Positions 18,463 to 27,800 of a DNA stretch of 64,000 nucleotides are shown piece by piece. The notes under the pieces were generated by a model that was not told the origin of the DNA, made no database searches, and saw only the letters and a program-made list of their open reading frames with translations. Both the position numbers and the translations under genes were made by a program. Source of the stretch: Mariniblastus sp. (GTDB taxonomy: Bacteria; Planctomycetota; Planctomycetia; Pirellulales; Pirellulaceae); contig JABACA010000006.1 in the NCBI GenBank assembly GCA_014237975.1, forward strand, positions 1 through 64,000, given 5' to 3'. Numbering within the stretch: the stretch's first letter is position 1; every line of letters starts with the position of its first letter.

Positions 18463-18516
18463 TCCCCAAGATGATCGAACCCGGACGTGTGAGTCACCGG
18501 GAAACGACATCCGTTG

Positions 18517-18936
18517 TCAGGAAACATCATCGAAATTCGAAGTGGTTCGATTGCTGGCCTTCTTGTCGATTGTTGGACGGGACAGCTTCCTGGGTGTCGC
18601 CGCCGGGCAATCGCCATTGGGAAACGAAATCTGAAATTTCGTGTCGCCAGCCATGATAATGTCACCTTGACTCAAACGTTCTTGTTTCACGGAAGTGCCG
18701 TTAACAATGGTGCCATTTAAACTGTCCAAGTCGCGGATTTCCCATTCCGGCCCAGCGCCATCTAGACAAAAATGATTGCGACTCATCCTCGGATCGAGAA
18801 TCGATATTTCAAGGGATGATGATCGTCCTACGGTCACTGTTTCTCCGAAATTGACCGTGATCATCTGGCCTTGGTTCGTCCCGGCCAGAATAGCGAGGGT
18901 TACATCTGTGTGGGTGTTGGTTTGACTCTGGAGCAT
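18517..18936 (-). CDS. FHA domain protein
   Basis: 139 residues from the ATG at 18936, preceded by AAGGA; the frame extends to 19080 and would add 48 residues with a hydrophobic stretch, which I consider less likely. A single forkhead-associated domain fills the centre, with the phosphothreonine-binding signature GRSSSLEISI, SRNHF and DLDSLNGTIVNG. FHA domains bind phosphothreonine peptides, usually from Ser/Thr kinases, which planctomycetes have in number. The tail is Lys/Arg/Thr-rich and disordered. No kinase gene lies nearby, so the partner is unknown. Confidence 0.88.
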   Translation of the reverse strand: MLQSQTNTHTDVTLAILAGTNQGQMITVNFGETVTVGRSSSLEISILDPRMSRNHFCLDGAGPEWEIRDLDSLNGTIVNGTSVKQERLSQGDIIMAGDTKFQISFPNGDCPAATPRKLSRPTIDKKASNRTTSNFDDVS

Positions 18937-19308
18937 GAAAACCAGATTCCTTGCGGCTTGATCCTGTTGGAGAGGAGCATGCAAGCCTGAAAAGAAGGGA
19001 GTTGGTAAGAAACTGACGAGTAGGATGGATGTGGAATGAGCAAATGACAATGCTGTGGCTGCTGCGCTTCCGCTTTTCATTGTTTGCTTAAATTATAAAC
19101 AAAACTCCCTCTGCAAATAGCTTACTTCCAGAGGATTCCGTAAAAGATCGGCCGAAAACCCCCAAAACGGGGATAAGGCTGTCACCCTCTGGGAGTGGGG
19201 AAAGAAAATGTCTTAGCTGGACCAGCCCATTTTGGCAGGGCGGTGGCTTCCGGTTCGATCCACAAACTTGCCACAGTGGTGGCTGGAATTTTTCAACGGA
19301 CCAGCAGC
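18937..19308. other. Intergenic region, 372 nt
   Basis: Between the FHA and EVE genes (both minus strand). It covers the possible longer N-terminus of the FHA gene (to 19080) and about 230 further bases in which I see no gene or clear signal. Confidence 0.4.
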
Positions 19309-19788
19309 TCACGCTTTTTTTGCTGCCAGCTTCAGGATCGTTTCAAACTCGGCTTTCGTCACGGGCTGCACGGAAAGTCGCGAATTATTCACCAGTACCA
19401 TTTCTGCCAAAGAAGCCACCTGTTTGATTTCATCCAGCGACACGATTCGATCAAACCGTTTTTCCAGCTTGACATCAACCATGAACCACCGCGGTTCCTG
19501 TTGCCTGGACTTGGGATCAAAATGCTTGTCCTTCGGATCAAAGGCAGAGAAATCCGGATACGACTCTTTGACAATTCGACAAACGCCTACGACTCCAGGA
19601 GGCTTGGCATTGGAATGATAGAACAGAGATTTGTCACCCACCTTCATCTCATCACGCATGATGTTTCGGGCCTGGTAATTTCGGACACCGTCCCAGAACG
19701 TGGTTTTGTTTTTTTCCTTCGACAGATCTTCTATCGAATAGGTGGTCGGTTCCGACTTCATCAGCCAGTATCGAATTGCCTTGGCCAT
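19309..19788 (-). CDS. EVE domain protein (thymocyte nuclear protein 1-like)
   Basis: 159 residues from the ATG at 19788, which starts exactly at the family N-terminus (MAKAIRYWLMKSEPTTYSIE); the frame is open 72 codons further upstream but without family similarity. The EVE fold is shown by WLMKSEP, FWDGVRNYQARN, GDKSLFYHSN and PGVVGV in order. EVE/PUA-like domains bind modified bases in DNA or RNA. It is about the usual length (150-160). The neighbours do not suggest a restriction or defence context, so a housekeeping nucleic-acid role is likely. Confidence 0.93.
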   Translation of the reverse strand: MAKAIRYWLMKSEPTTYSIEDLSKEKNKTTFWDGVRNYQARNIMRDEMKVGDKSLFYHSNAKPPGVVGVCRIVKESYPDFSAFDPKDKHFDPKSRQQEPRWFMVDVKLEKRFDRIVSLDEIKQVASLAEMVLVNNSRLSVQPVTKAEFETILKLAAKKA

Positions 19789-19936
19789 AACTTTGCGTTT
19801 ATCTATCGTTGGATGGGTACAGGTAACGTGGTCCTTGGATTTTACAAGCTGGCTGGCACAGTCGCCAGCCATTGACTCCCGCCGCTCAATGGCCGGTTCA
19901 TCGAGGAGATGCGCTATCCTCGCGTGGTTCGCATGA

Positions 19937-21826
19937 TCACTGTTCAATGCTGAGTTCTGCGAAATCCGTCTCCGTCCCCTTGACGTAAAACCCGACCCAG
20001 GCAATTTCTGTCATCGATGGTGGCAGTCGAAATTCAAACGTCTCATTGTTGATGGTCGCCTTGGCCAGGTGGCGGTCCAGATCGAGGTCGACGGTAACAT
20101 CAAACGAGTCCATCGGTTGAAAATCTGCGGCAACTTTTGCTTGATTGCCCACGTTTTGCCAACCGCCAACGAAGGCCACATGTTGATTCATGCCGATGGC
20201 CGTTCCAATTTTCAGCGTACTGTCGTTGGTGGACTGGGAACCAAACACGATCGCCGCATTGCGAGTCTTGCCCTGTTTCTGATTGCTGCGGTACGTCGTA
20301 GTGAATACTGCCCGGCCAGTGATCGGCTGACTTAATTTCTTGACCGCCAAACCCTCGCCGGCAGCTTTCAGGCGAAATCCTAATTCACTTGTTGTAACAT
20401 CAGCGCCACTGACCTTTGCGAACTTGCCGGTGCTGTCCGTTCCACCTGGCAGTGCGGGTGACTTGTTTGATTTCTTTTTTCGAGGTTTATCATTCTTCCA
20501 CCAATCAGGACCTTCTTTCAATACGGCTGCATCCATTTGAATCAACTGGTTTTTCAGTTGTTCAAATTTCTCCGGGTGCCTGGACTGCAGTTCATTTTTT
20601 TCCTGCCAGTCTTCACGAATGTTATACAATTCAAACCGGGTCAAATCATTCGATCCGAGAATCTTCCAGTCGCCCACTCGCATCGCCACTTGCGATGCGG
20701 ACGGAGCTAAGTGGTTCCGCCAGTAAAGTGGTTGGGAACGCTGAATTGGCCGGTCCTGGAAAACGGGCAGCATGCTGGCACCATCAATCGTTCGATCGGC
20801 AGGCAATGGAATATCAACCACGTCACAAATCGTAGAAAAAATATCCGATCCAATCACCGGCACATCGCTCTCCGTTCCAGGCTTGACGTGACCAGGCCAG
20901 CGGACAATGCCCGGTACACGGATACCTCCCTCGTGAGAGGCCCGTTTCCTTCCCCGCAAGCCGCCGGTCGAACCCCGCGTCCTGCCGGATGTTCCTTTGC
21001 CTTCCGGGCCATTATCCGAAGTGAAAATGACGAGCGTATTATCCCGATAGCCCATTTGATCAAGCCCCGACATTAATCTGCCAAATGCGTCATCGAGCTG
21101 GGTAATATTCCCGTGGTGCTGCCGAATGCCTTCGTCATCAATATCGACATACGGTTTCATATATTTTTCGGCTGACTCAATGGGAAGATGGGGTTCATGC
21201 GTCCAGACCGTCAGGAAAAATGGCCGCTCGGCATCTTTCCTGGACTGGAGCCAGCCAATCGCCTCCTCGGCACACACCATCGAACTCGGTCCGGGCGTTT
21301 TGCCCAGAGGCTCGCCATTGCGGACAAAATTGGTGGGGTTCATGTGATGGGGCGAGGCATTATTCTGAGTCGCCATCCAGTGGTCGTAGCCATGATCGTT
21401 TGGCTGGGGTTGTTCCTCGCTATTGAATTTCCCATTCAAATGCCATTTGCCAACGTGACACGTATCGTAGCCCTCGGCCTTAAGCAGTTCAGCGATCGTA
21501 ATTTCACTGGTTCTCAAATGGTACTGGCTACCGGCTGGGATCCACCGCCAAACCCCGTTTCGATACGGAGTCCGTCCAGTCAAAATGGCCGACCTGGAGG
21601 GTGAGCAAACACTGCAGCCGGAATAGCACTGCGTCAGTCGCAAGCCTTCCGATGCAAAGTGGTCGAGATTGGGACTTTGTATTTTCGGATGACCATAGCA
21701 CCCGAGGTCGCCCCAGCCTTGATCGTCGGTTAGAAAGACGACCACGTTAGGTTTCTCGAACCCGTCAACGAGGGTCGGAGCCAAGCAACAAATGAGTAAA
21801 CTGATCGCACAAACTAACACTCTCAC
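19937..21826 (-). CDS. Arylsulfatase, exported
   Basis: 629 residues with signal peptide 1-22. Sulfatase domain: VVVFLTDDQGWGDLGCYG, formylglycine motif C-S-P-S-R at Cys-74, GKWHLNG, FTSDNGPEGKG and the closing RIVRWPGH-type segment. The catalytic domain ends near 440, a low-complexity Lys/Ser linker follows (about 455-475), and the last 150 residues are a beta-sandwich-like domain that may bind the substrate. The enzyme hydrolyses sulfate esters of an aromatic or carbohydrate substrate outside the cytoplasm. It lies 148 nt upstream of the EVE gene on the same strand. Confidence 0.93.
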   Translation of the reverse strand: MRVLVCAISLLICCLAPTLVDGFEKPNVVVFLTDDQGWGDLGCYGHPKIQSPNLDHFASEGLRLTQCYSGCSVCSPSRSAILTGRTPYRNGVWRWIPAGSQYHLRTSEITIAELLKAEGYDTCHVGKWHLNGKFNSEEQPQPNDHGYDHWMATQNNASPHHMNPTNFVRNGEPLGKTPGPSSMVCAEEAIGWLQSRKDAERPFFLTVWTHEPHLPIESAEKYMKPYVDIDDEGIRQHHGNITQLDDAFGRLMSGLDQMGYRDNTLVIFTSDNGPEGKGTSGRTRGSTGGLRGRKRASHEGGIRVPGIVRWPGHVKPGTESDVPVIGSDIFSTICDVVDIPLPADRTIDGASMLPVFQDRPIQRSQPLYWRNHLAPSASQVAMRVGDWKILGSNDLTRFELYNIREDWQEKNELQSRHPEKFEQLKNQLIQMDAAVLKEGPDWWKNDKPRKKKSNKSPALPGGTDSTGKFAKVSGADVTTSELGFRLKAAGEGLAVKKLSQPITGRAVFTTTYRSNQKQGKTRNAAIVFGSQSTNDSTLKIGTAIGMNQHVAFVGGWQNVGNQAKVAADFQPMDSFDVTVDLDLDRHLAKATINNETFEFRLPPSMTEIAWVGFYVKGTETDFAELSIEQ

Positions 21827-21995
21827 GGTCGGCTCCTACTCTGACTACAGGCTCACATGATAAACAAACACCAGGCCGGCTTTACCGGTAACTTTGCCCA
21901 ACTCCCATTCAACCAATCAATGGGCAATTGATACATCCGGGTTCGGGTTCTGAACCGCATCTCGCCATGGCTAACATGACCAGGCAAAAACCTGC

Positions 21996-23006
21996 TCAAG
22001 AGCGCATGTTGCCGGCCCGAAAAGCCTCGGCCATGGCATTGGGCACTTCCGATTCTGCTCTGACCAAATCCGCTTTTTTGGCAGCCACATCGGCCTTCAT
22101 TTCCTGCTCCATCGCAATCGCTTCAGCCCGCCGCTTTTCCGCGTTGGCCCGAGCGACGCGAGTATCAGCCTCGGCTTGATCCGCTTGCAGGCGAGCACCA
22201 ATATTCTCACCCACATCAACATCGGCGATATCAATGGAAACGATTTCGAAGGCCGTATGGGCATCGAGCCCCCGTTCCAAAACGGCCTTGGAAATGCGAT
22301 CCGGATTGGCAAGGACATCCTGGTGTTTATCCGACGAACCGATCGAGGAAATAATACTCTCTCCAACTCTGGCGATGATCGTTTCTTCGGTCGCCCCGCC
22401 AATCAACTGCTCCAGGTTGGTTCGCACGGTAACACGTGCGCGGATCCGCAATTCGACACCATCCTTGGAAATAGCGCTCAAGACGTTCTTGCCACTCCGT
22501 TGGGGATCGGGACAATCGATCACCTTGGGGTAAACGCTTGTCTTGACGGCATCCAGAACATCACGGCCAGCAAGATCAATCGCTGCGGCCCGATCGAAGT
22601 CCAGGTCGATTCCCGCGCGGTGAGCCGCAATGATAGCGTTAATAACTCGCAACACATCACCACCGGCCAGGTAATGGGCTTCCAAACGATTCGTACTGAT
22701 TCCGTTTTTGCGGCCAATATCCAATTTCGCCTGAGCCGCCATAATTTTGGCCGGCACGATAATGGTGGGCCGAACTTTACGAAATCCCATACCAACCAGG
22801 CTGCCCATCGAAACATCGGCACTCGACATGAATGCTTGAAACCACAATTTGCCGTAGACCAAGAAGGCGATAAAAAGGACCAGCGCAAGGAATGCAACCA
22901 CACCGGCAACGACGAAAACCCAAAGTGAGAATCCGGTTTCCTCGGGGGGGGCTTGCGCCACCATGAGGCCCGCCGTCAAGATCTGACCGAATGCGAAGTT
23001 CGACAT
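21996..23006 (-). CDS. floA: Flotillin-like protein FloA (UPF0365)
   Basis: 336 residues. An N-terminal membrane helix (about 27-52) is followed by the FloA-specific region ([21 protein letters not shown], in parts [19 protein letters not shown]), an SPFH/PHB domain (about 70-250) and a C-terminal Ala/Glu-rich coiled coil ([18 protein letters not shown]). FloA scaffolds functional membrane microdomains. The usual partner NfeD is not adjacent. The length matches the family (about 330). Expression appears monocistronic. Confidence 0.93.
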   Translation of the reverse strand: MSNFAFGQILTAGLMVAQAPPEETGFSLWVFVVAGVVAFLALVLFIAFLVYGKLWFQAFMSSADVSMGSLVGMGFRKVRPTIIVPAKIMAAQAKLDIGRKNGISTNRLEAHYLAGGDVLRVINAIIAAHRAGIDLDFDRAAAIDLAGRDVLDAVKTSVYPKVIDCPDPQRSGKNVLSAISKDGVELRIRARVTVRTNLEQLIGGATEETIIARVGESIISSIGSSDKHQDVLANPDRISKAVLERGLDAHTAFEIVSIDIADVDVGENIGARLQADQAEADTRVARANAEKRRAEAIAMEQEMKADVAAKKADLVRAESEVPNAMAEAFRAGNMRS

Positions 23007-23132
23007 TGCGCTGTTCCAAACTTGTACAAAGTTAATTTACGTTAGGATTGGCCGTTCTGCACCACTCACATGATACTCAACGGGTCGAGGCAGAACAGTT
23101 CTGGTTCGTGAAAAACCGTCAGCAATTCCAGC

Positions 23133-24251
23133 TTATTCAATCCACCCGCCACCCAGGACCTGCTGGTTATCATAACAAACAACGGCCTGCCCGGGTGCGA
23201 CCCCATTTTGTGGGTCCGGGAACCTCACCGCCAGTCGATTCCCCGGTAATACCTGCGCGATGGCCGGTGACGCCGTGCTGTTGTATCGAATTTGGGCCCA
23301 ACAAGGGAAGTCTCCGCTGGGAGGTTCGACCAACCAGTTGGTCTGGCTGGCAGTCAGCTGATCGCAACCTAATTCAGAGAGGGGACCAATCACGACATCG
23401 TACGACGACGGATCTATCTTGACCACAAAATAGGGTTCGCCCATCGCGATGCCCAATCCGCGGCGCTGCCCAATAGTGAACCGTTCGATGCCCGAATGCT
23501 GCCCCACCTGCTCACCCTCGACGGTCATAATCCGCCCGGCCGTATCGATCTGTGCTGACCTTTTCTGACGGACAAATTCATCATGTTTACCATTGGTCAC
23601 GAAACAGATTTCCTGGCTATCTTTCTTGTCGGCCACATTCAAGCCCAGGCTCGCTGCGATACTGCGAATCTCGGATTTCTCATAATGACCTACCGGCAAC
23701 ATCATTTGTTCGAGAAATTTCTGTTGGACACCAAACAGGACGTAAGATTGGTCCTTGGTAATATCGAGTCCCCGCAACAGCCGCAGCTGTCCGTTGTCTC
23801 GCTCCAATCGGGCATAATGTCCGGTTGCCAAAAATTCTGCTCCCACGCTGGATGCATAATCAAACAACTTGCCGAACTTGATGCGGTTGTTACACATGAC
23901 ACACGGATTGGGTGTTCGACCCACCGTGTATTCCTCAACAAAATAATCGATGATGCCCTGGAATTCCGATTCCAGGTTTAATGCGTAAAACGGGATATTC
24001 AATCGTTCGGCTACCCGCCGGCCATCCTCCGCATCCGAGGCACTGCAACAACCCTGTTTGTGATCTGCCCTGGGATTCAACACGTTCAAGATGGCAGAAG
24101 ACTCCGGCTGGTCGTCAACCTTGCATACCTCGACCGCCTGTTCACCGTGCCGCATAAAAACACCGATGACTTCGTGTCCCTGTTCGATCAACAGGTGAGC
24201 CGCGACGCTCGAATCAACGCCACCAGACATCGCCAATACAACACGCGCCAT
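23133..24251 (-). CDS. mnmA: tRNA-specific 2-thiouridylase MnmA
   Basis: 372 residues. Makes 2-thiouridine at the wobble U34 of tRNAs for Lys, Glu and Gln, using ATP and a persulfide sulfur donor. The PP-loop SGGVDSS is at residues 9-15. The thiolation cysteines are Cys-120 (NPCVMCN) and Cys-216 (DSQEICF). GHYAR and GQRRGLGIA follow in family order, with a C-terminal beta-barrel. The N-terminal region carries a modest insertion with extra Cys (CKVDDQ, GCCSASD). With cmoA/cmoB at 59-61 kb, this window holds two wobble-U34 modification pathways. Confidence 0.95.
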   Translation of the reverse strand: MARVVLAMSGGVDSSVAAHLLIEQGHEVIGVFMRHGEQAVEVCKVDDQPESSAILNVLNPRADHKQGCCSASDAEDGRRVAERLNIPFYALNLESEFQGIIDYFVEEYTVGRTPNPCVMCNNRIKFGKLFDYASSVGAEFLATGHYARLERDNGQLRLLRGLDITKDQSYVLFGVQQKFLEQMMLPVGHYEKSEIRSIAASLGLNVADKKDSQEICFVTNGKHDEFVRQKRSAQIDTAGRIMTVEGEQVGQHSGIERFTIGQRRGLGIAMGEPYFVVKIDPSSYDVVIGPLSELGCDQLTASQTNWLVEPPSGDFPCWAQIRYNSTASPAIAQVLPGNRLAVRFPDPQNGVAPGQAVVCYDNQQVLGGGWIE

Positions 24252-24840
24252 TCATTTATTCCAGCGATGCGGGTGAAAGAAAAATTGCAAATCTGCCAAA
24301 CACCAACCGATTGGCAGACCCGTTAATTCTAACGCCGGATTGCTAACACGGGATGTCCTTTCTCAAGCAGGGCCACGGGCGACTTGAACTGGCCGTCGGT
24401 GATGGCCTGGCAGGGGGGGTACGGCCGAGGACTGGGCACGCTGGCCGACAATTGGATCAAAAGCCTGCAAAACAGGGGTTTCCCGCCATCGCGATCAGGC
24501 GGGACAGACGAGTTTCGTGGTTGGACTACCCAGTCAGGCTTAATTTTCAGTTGAATTTTGTTGACGCTGTAATTTAACGCAATAATAATCTGGGCATCGT
24601 GCACTGGGACCCTGGTTTCAAACAGGTTGAGGCAGTCCGTTACCTGGACTGTCTTGATTGGTCGACCGATGGCCGTTTTGACTCGATGTTCTTCTAATGT
24701 GCGCAAAGAACATATCCTGAACTCTGCCAACCGATCATCTGAGCTCAGATGGCTCGTGAGACGGGGCAGGTTGCATTGGATCTTGATATAATGTCGAGCT
24801 GATACCACACCTCTCTGCAGTACACTTCCGAAAGGACATC
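24252..24840. other. Intergenic region, 589 nt, with an orphan open frame
   Basis: A 159-codon minus-strand frame (24329-24808) spans most of this gap, but it has no recognisable domain, and its predicted protein is rich in Pro, Arg and Ser with no signal. I do not call it a gene. The right end holds the aaagga ribosome-binding site of the large protein and a TATAAT (24787-24792) that may be its -10 box; no matching -35 is clear. Confidence 0.4.
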
Positions 24841-27800
24841 ATGAAACCAAGACCAGGGTTGAAAAGGCGTCGCGCACAGAAACGCGCTCTATCGACAGTT
24901 CTATACGATTCACTGGAGCCGCGTCACTTACTCGCTACGGATGTCGGACTCGCGTTCACTGGCAGTACGTATCAAACCGACAGTTCGTACTATCCCCCGG
25001 ACGCCAATGGTGATGTTGGCCGGGATCATATGATCGAAGTCCTGAACGGCCGAATCAACATGATGAGCCGGCAAGATGGCGTGCGGGTGCAGTCCCTGAC
25101 CATGACCCAGTTTTTTGAGAATTCGGGTTCCTTTGTTTACAACGACCCCATCAACCCAAAAGTCGTGTTTGACCAGTTGTCCGATCGTTGGTTTGTCGCG
25201 GCCAACGGAACCGACAACGGTAACTGGCTGTACCTGGCAGTCTCCGCAGAGGCAGATCCTACTCAAGGCTGGCAGCAAGTCCAGTTTGTTGGTGATTCTT
25301 CGGGAATCCAGTTCAACGACCAGGTAAGCCTGAGCGTGGATGCCGATGCCGTCTACATGACAACCAATAATACAGGGCCGTTTGGTGGCCCGACTGTTTC
25401 CATTTATTCCATCCCCAAGACCGATTTACTTGGCGCTGATGCAACCTTGACCAACATGAGCCGTTTTGAAGATCTGGACCCGGCGGATTACGGCTCTTCG
25501 ATCCAGATTGCCAAGAATTTTGACGTTTCCGATGGACAAGCCGTTGCGATTGGAACCAATGGCGTGATGGGAGTTGTGCTCACGACCATCCACGACACGG
25601 AGGCCGCAGGTGCCACCCTGGGAACACCGCTTGAGATTACGACTGATGTGGACGGTGAATTTGTCGAGGTTACTCCGGCCGAGCAACCGATGGATCCGGT
25701 GACCGAGGATGAACTGTTTCTCGAAACAACATCGGAAATGACATCCGGTGTGATCGAAGTTGCCGGTAGCCTCTGGGGTATCAAGACAGTAGGGATTTCC
25801 GAATTGTTCGGCATCAATGCCCTTCACTGGTTTGAGATTGACGCCACCGCGGGTGACAGTTTCGGTGAACTGGTTCAAGCTGAAACGATCCATGAAGGCG
25901 CGATTGAGCAGCACTTTTTTAATCCGTCCATTTCGGTCAACCAATACGGCGTTACCGCGATTTGCTACAACTATTCCGATTTAGGCACTTCGGTAGGCGC
26001 CTATACCCGCGTCGGGATTGCCGTCAACGGTCTGGGTGACCGAACAACCCAGCTAGAGGGACAATTCCAGATGGAACCGGGCCTGCAGGTCCATCGGGCA
26101 CTGGGAGATGTCGAATTCGTCAGCCCCTGGGGAGCGACCACTTCGATCCATAACGACCCCGACTCGATTAACAGTTTTTTCAGCGTAGCACCATGGGCCA
26201 ACACGGTCGACCGCTGGACCACGCATAACGCCATTCTGACACCTCAAGAGCTGCATCCGATTGTTTCCGGCGATGAGCTGGACAACACGATCGTGCTGCG
26301 GCGGCATGCTGCCGACACGGAATTGCTGGAAATTGAATTTGATGGAACCGTCACCGATCTGATGCCATACGAAGTCCTCGGGCAGGTGGAAATTCAAGCG
26401 ATGGACGGTAATGATCATTTCATTCTGGACTACACCAACGGAAACCCCATTCCTGCCGGCGGCTTTTTGTTGGTAGGTGGAGCGGGCATCGACACCGTTG
26501 AGACCAATAACGCCGATGAAAATTTCTGGACAGTAGGTGATGATGCAACCAGTGCGGTCGGCTCGGGTACCTACAACACGCTGACCGAATTTCAACAGGT
26601 TGAAGAATTGGTGGGTGGATTTGGGATCGACAACTTTGTGGTCAACGGAAGACTGGAAGGCTCGCTGGATGGACGTTCGGGAGATGATGTTTTTGAATTC
26701 AGCGGCACGGGGTCAATCGGTGACAGTGTCGTGGGAGGCGATGGCTACAACACCTTGAGCCTGTTGAATCGGATGAATGAAGCAGAACCTCCCGAAACAC
26801 CCGCCCCACTGCCGTCGGAGCTGTTCCTGCTGGGAACCTCGACCTCCTTTGCTGGCTTTGATGGCGAAACCCCGGACGGGCCAGTGGGTGGAGATGACCC
26901 GACAGACCAGTTCAAGGATATCAGCCGCCTGATAGGCAGCCTGACCGAATTGGACACCCTGCATGGCGTGGACTTCCAATCCACACTTACGCTCGACGAA
27001 GCAAATTCAACCTACCTGGCAGACGGCCAGGTTCTGGATCTGGACAAGTTTGATTCCTACCATCTCTCCAGCTTTGACGATGATATCAACGTTCTTTCCA
27101 ACACTCTCGAACAGGTGCGCGTCTTTAGTCTGGATGGAGAAGATCATTTCAATTTTTCATCGGACGCTCCCATGAACCAGGGGACAACCGATAATATTGG
27201 CGGCCTGGTTTATGCCTTTGGCGGCGCTGGCGCAAACACGCTGGATGTCAGTAACGCCAGCGGGAATGGCGGCGATGTCACTGTCCTTTCCAAGCGTATT
27301 TCGGGAATGGGTGAAATTGTTTTTGATGCCCAATTCGACGGAGGCACGTTTGCACTGACTCTCGTCAGCACCAACCAGGTCGACAACTTCCTGTTGCATT
27401 CGTTCATTGATGTCAACACGATGACGATTGAATCGATGGGGGGCAATGACACGTTTGACATTCAGGATCTGAGCAAGGCGTCGGTCGACGTTTTTGGCGG
27501 TGCTGGAGATGATTTCTATGTGATCGAATCGATTAATGGCGTCAAGTTGCGCAACTTGGTGATCCACGACACGGTCGGGTCAGAGCAGGATCGGGTTTCA
27601 CTTCGAGGAACCGTTCTGGACGAAGTTTTCAACATCAATAATTTGACGTTTGTTGATACTGGGGAAGGGGTTGCCTATACGGGCATCGAAGAATTTGGCG
27701 CATTGGGACGTGGTGGAAACGACACGTTTAACATTACCGAGTTTAATGCCCCCCTGTTTGTCAATGGCGAAGAAGGCGATGACGTATTCAACATCTCGTC

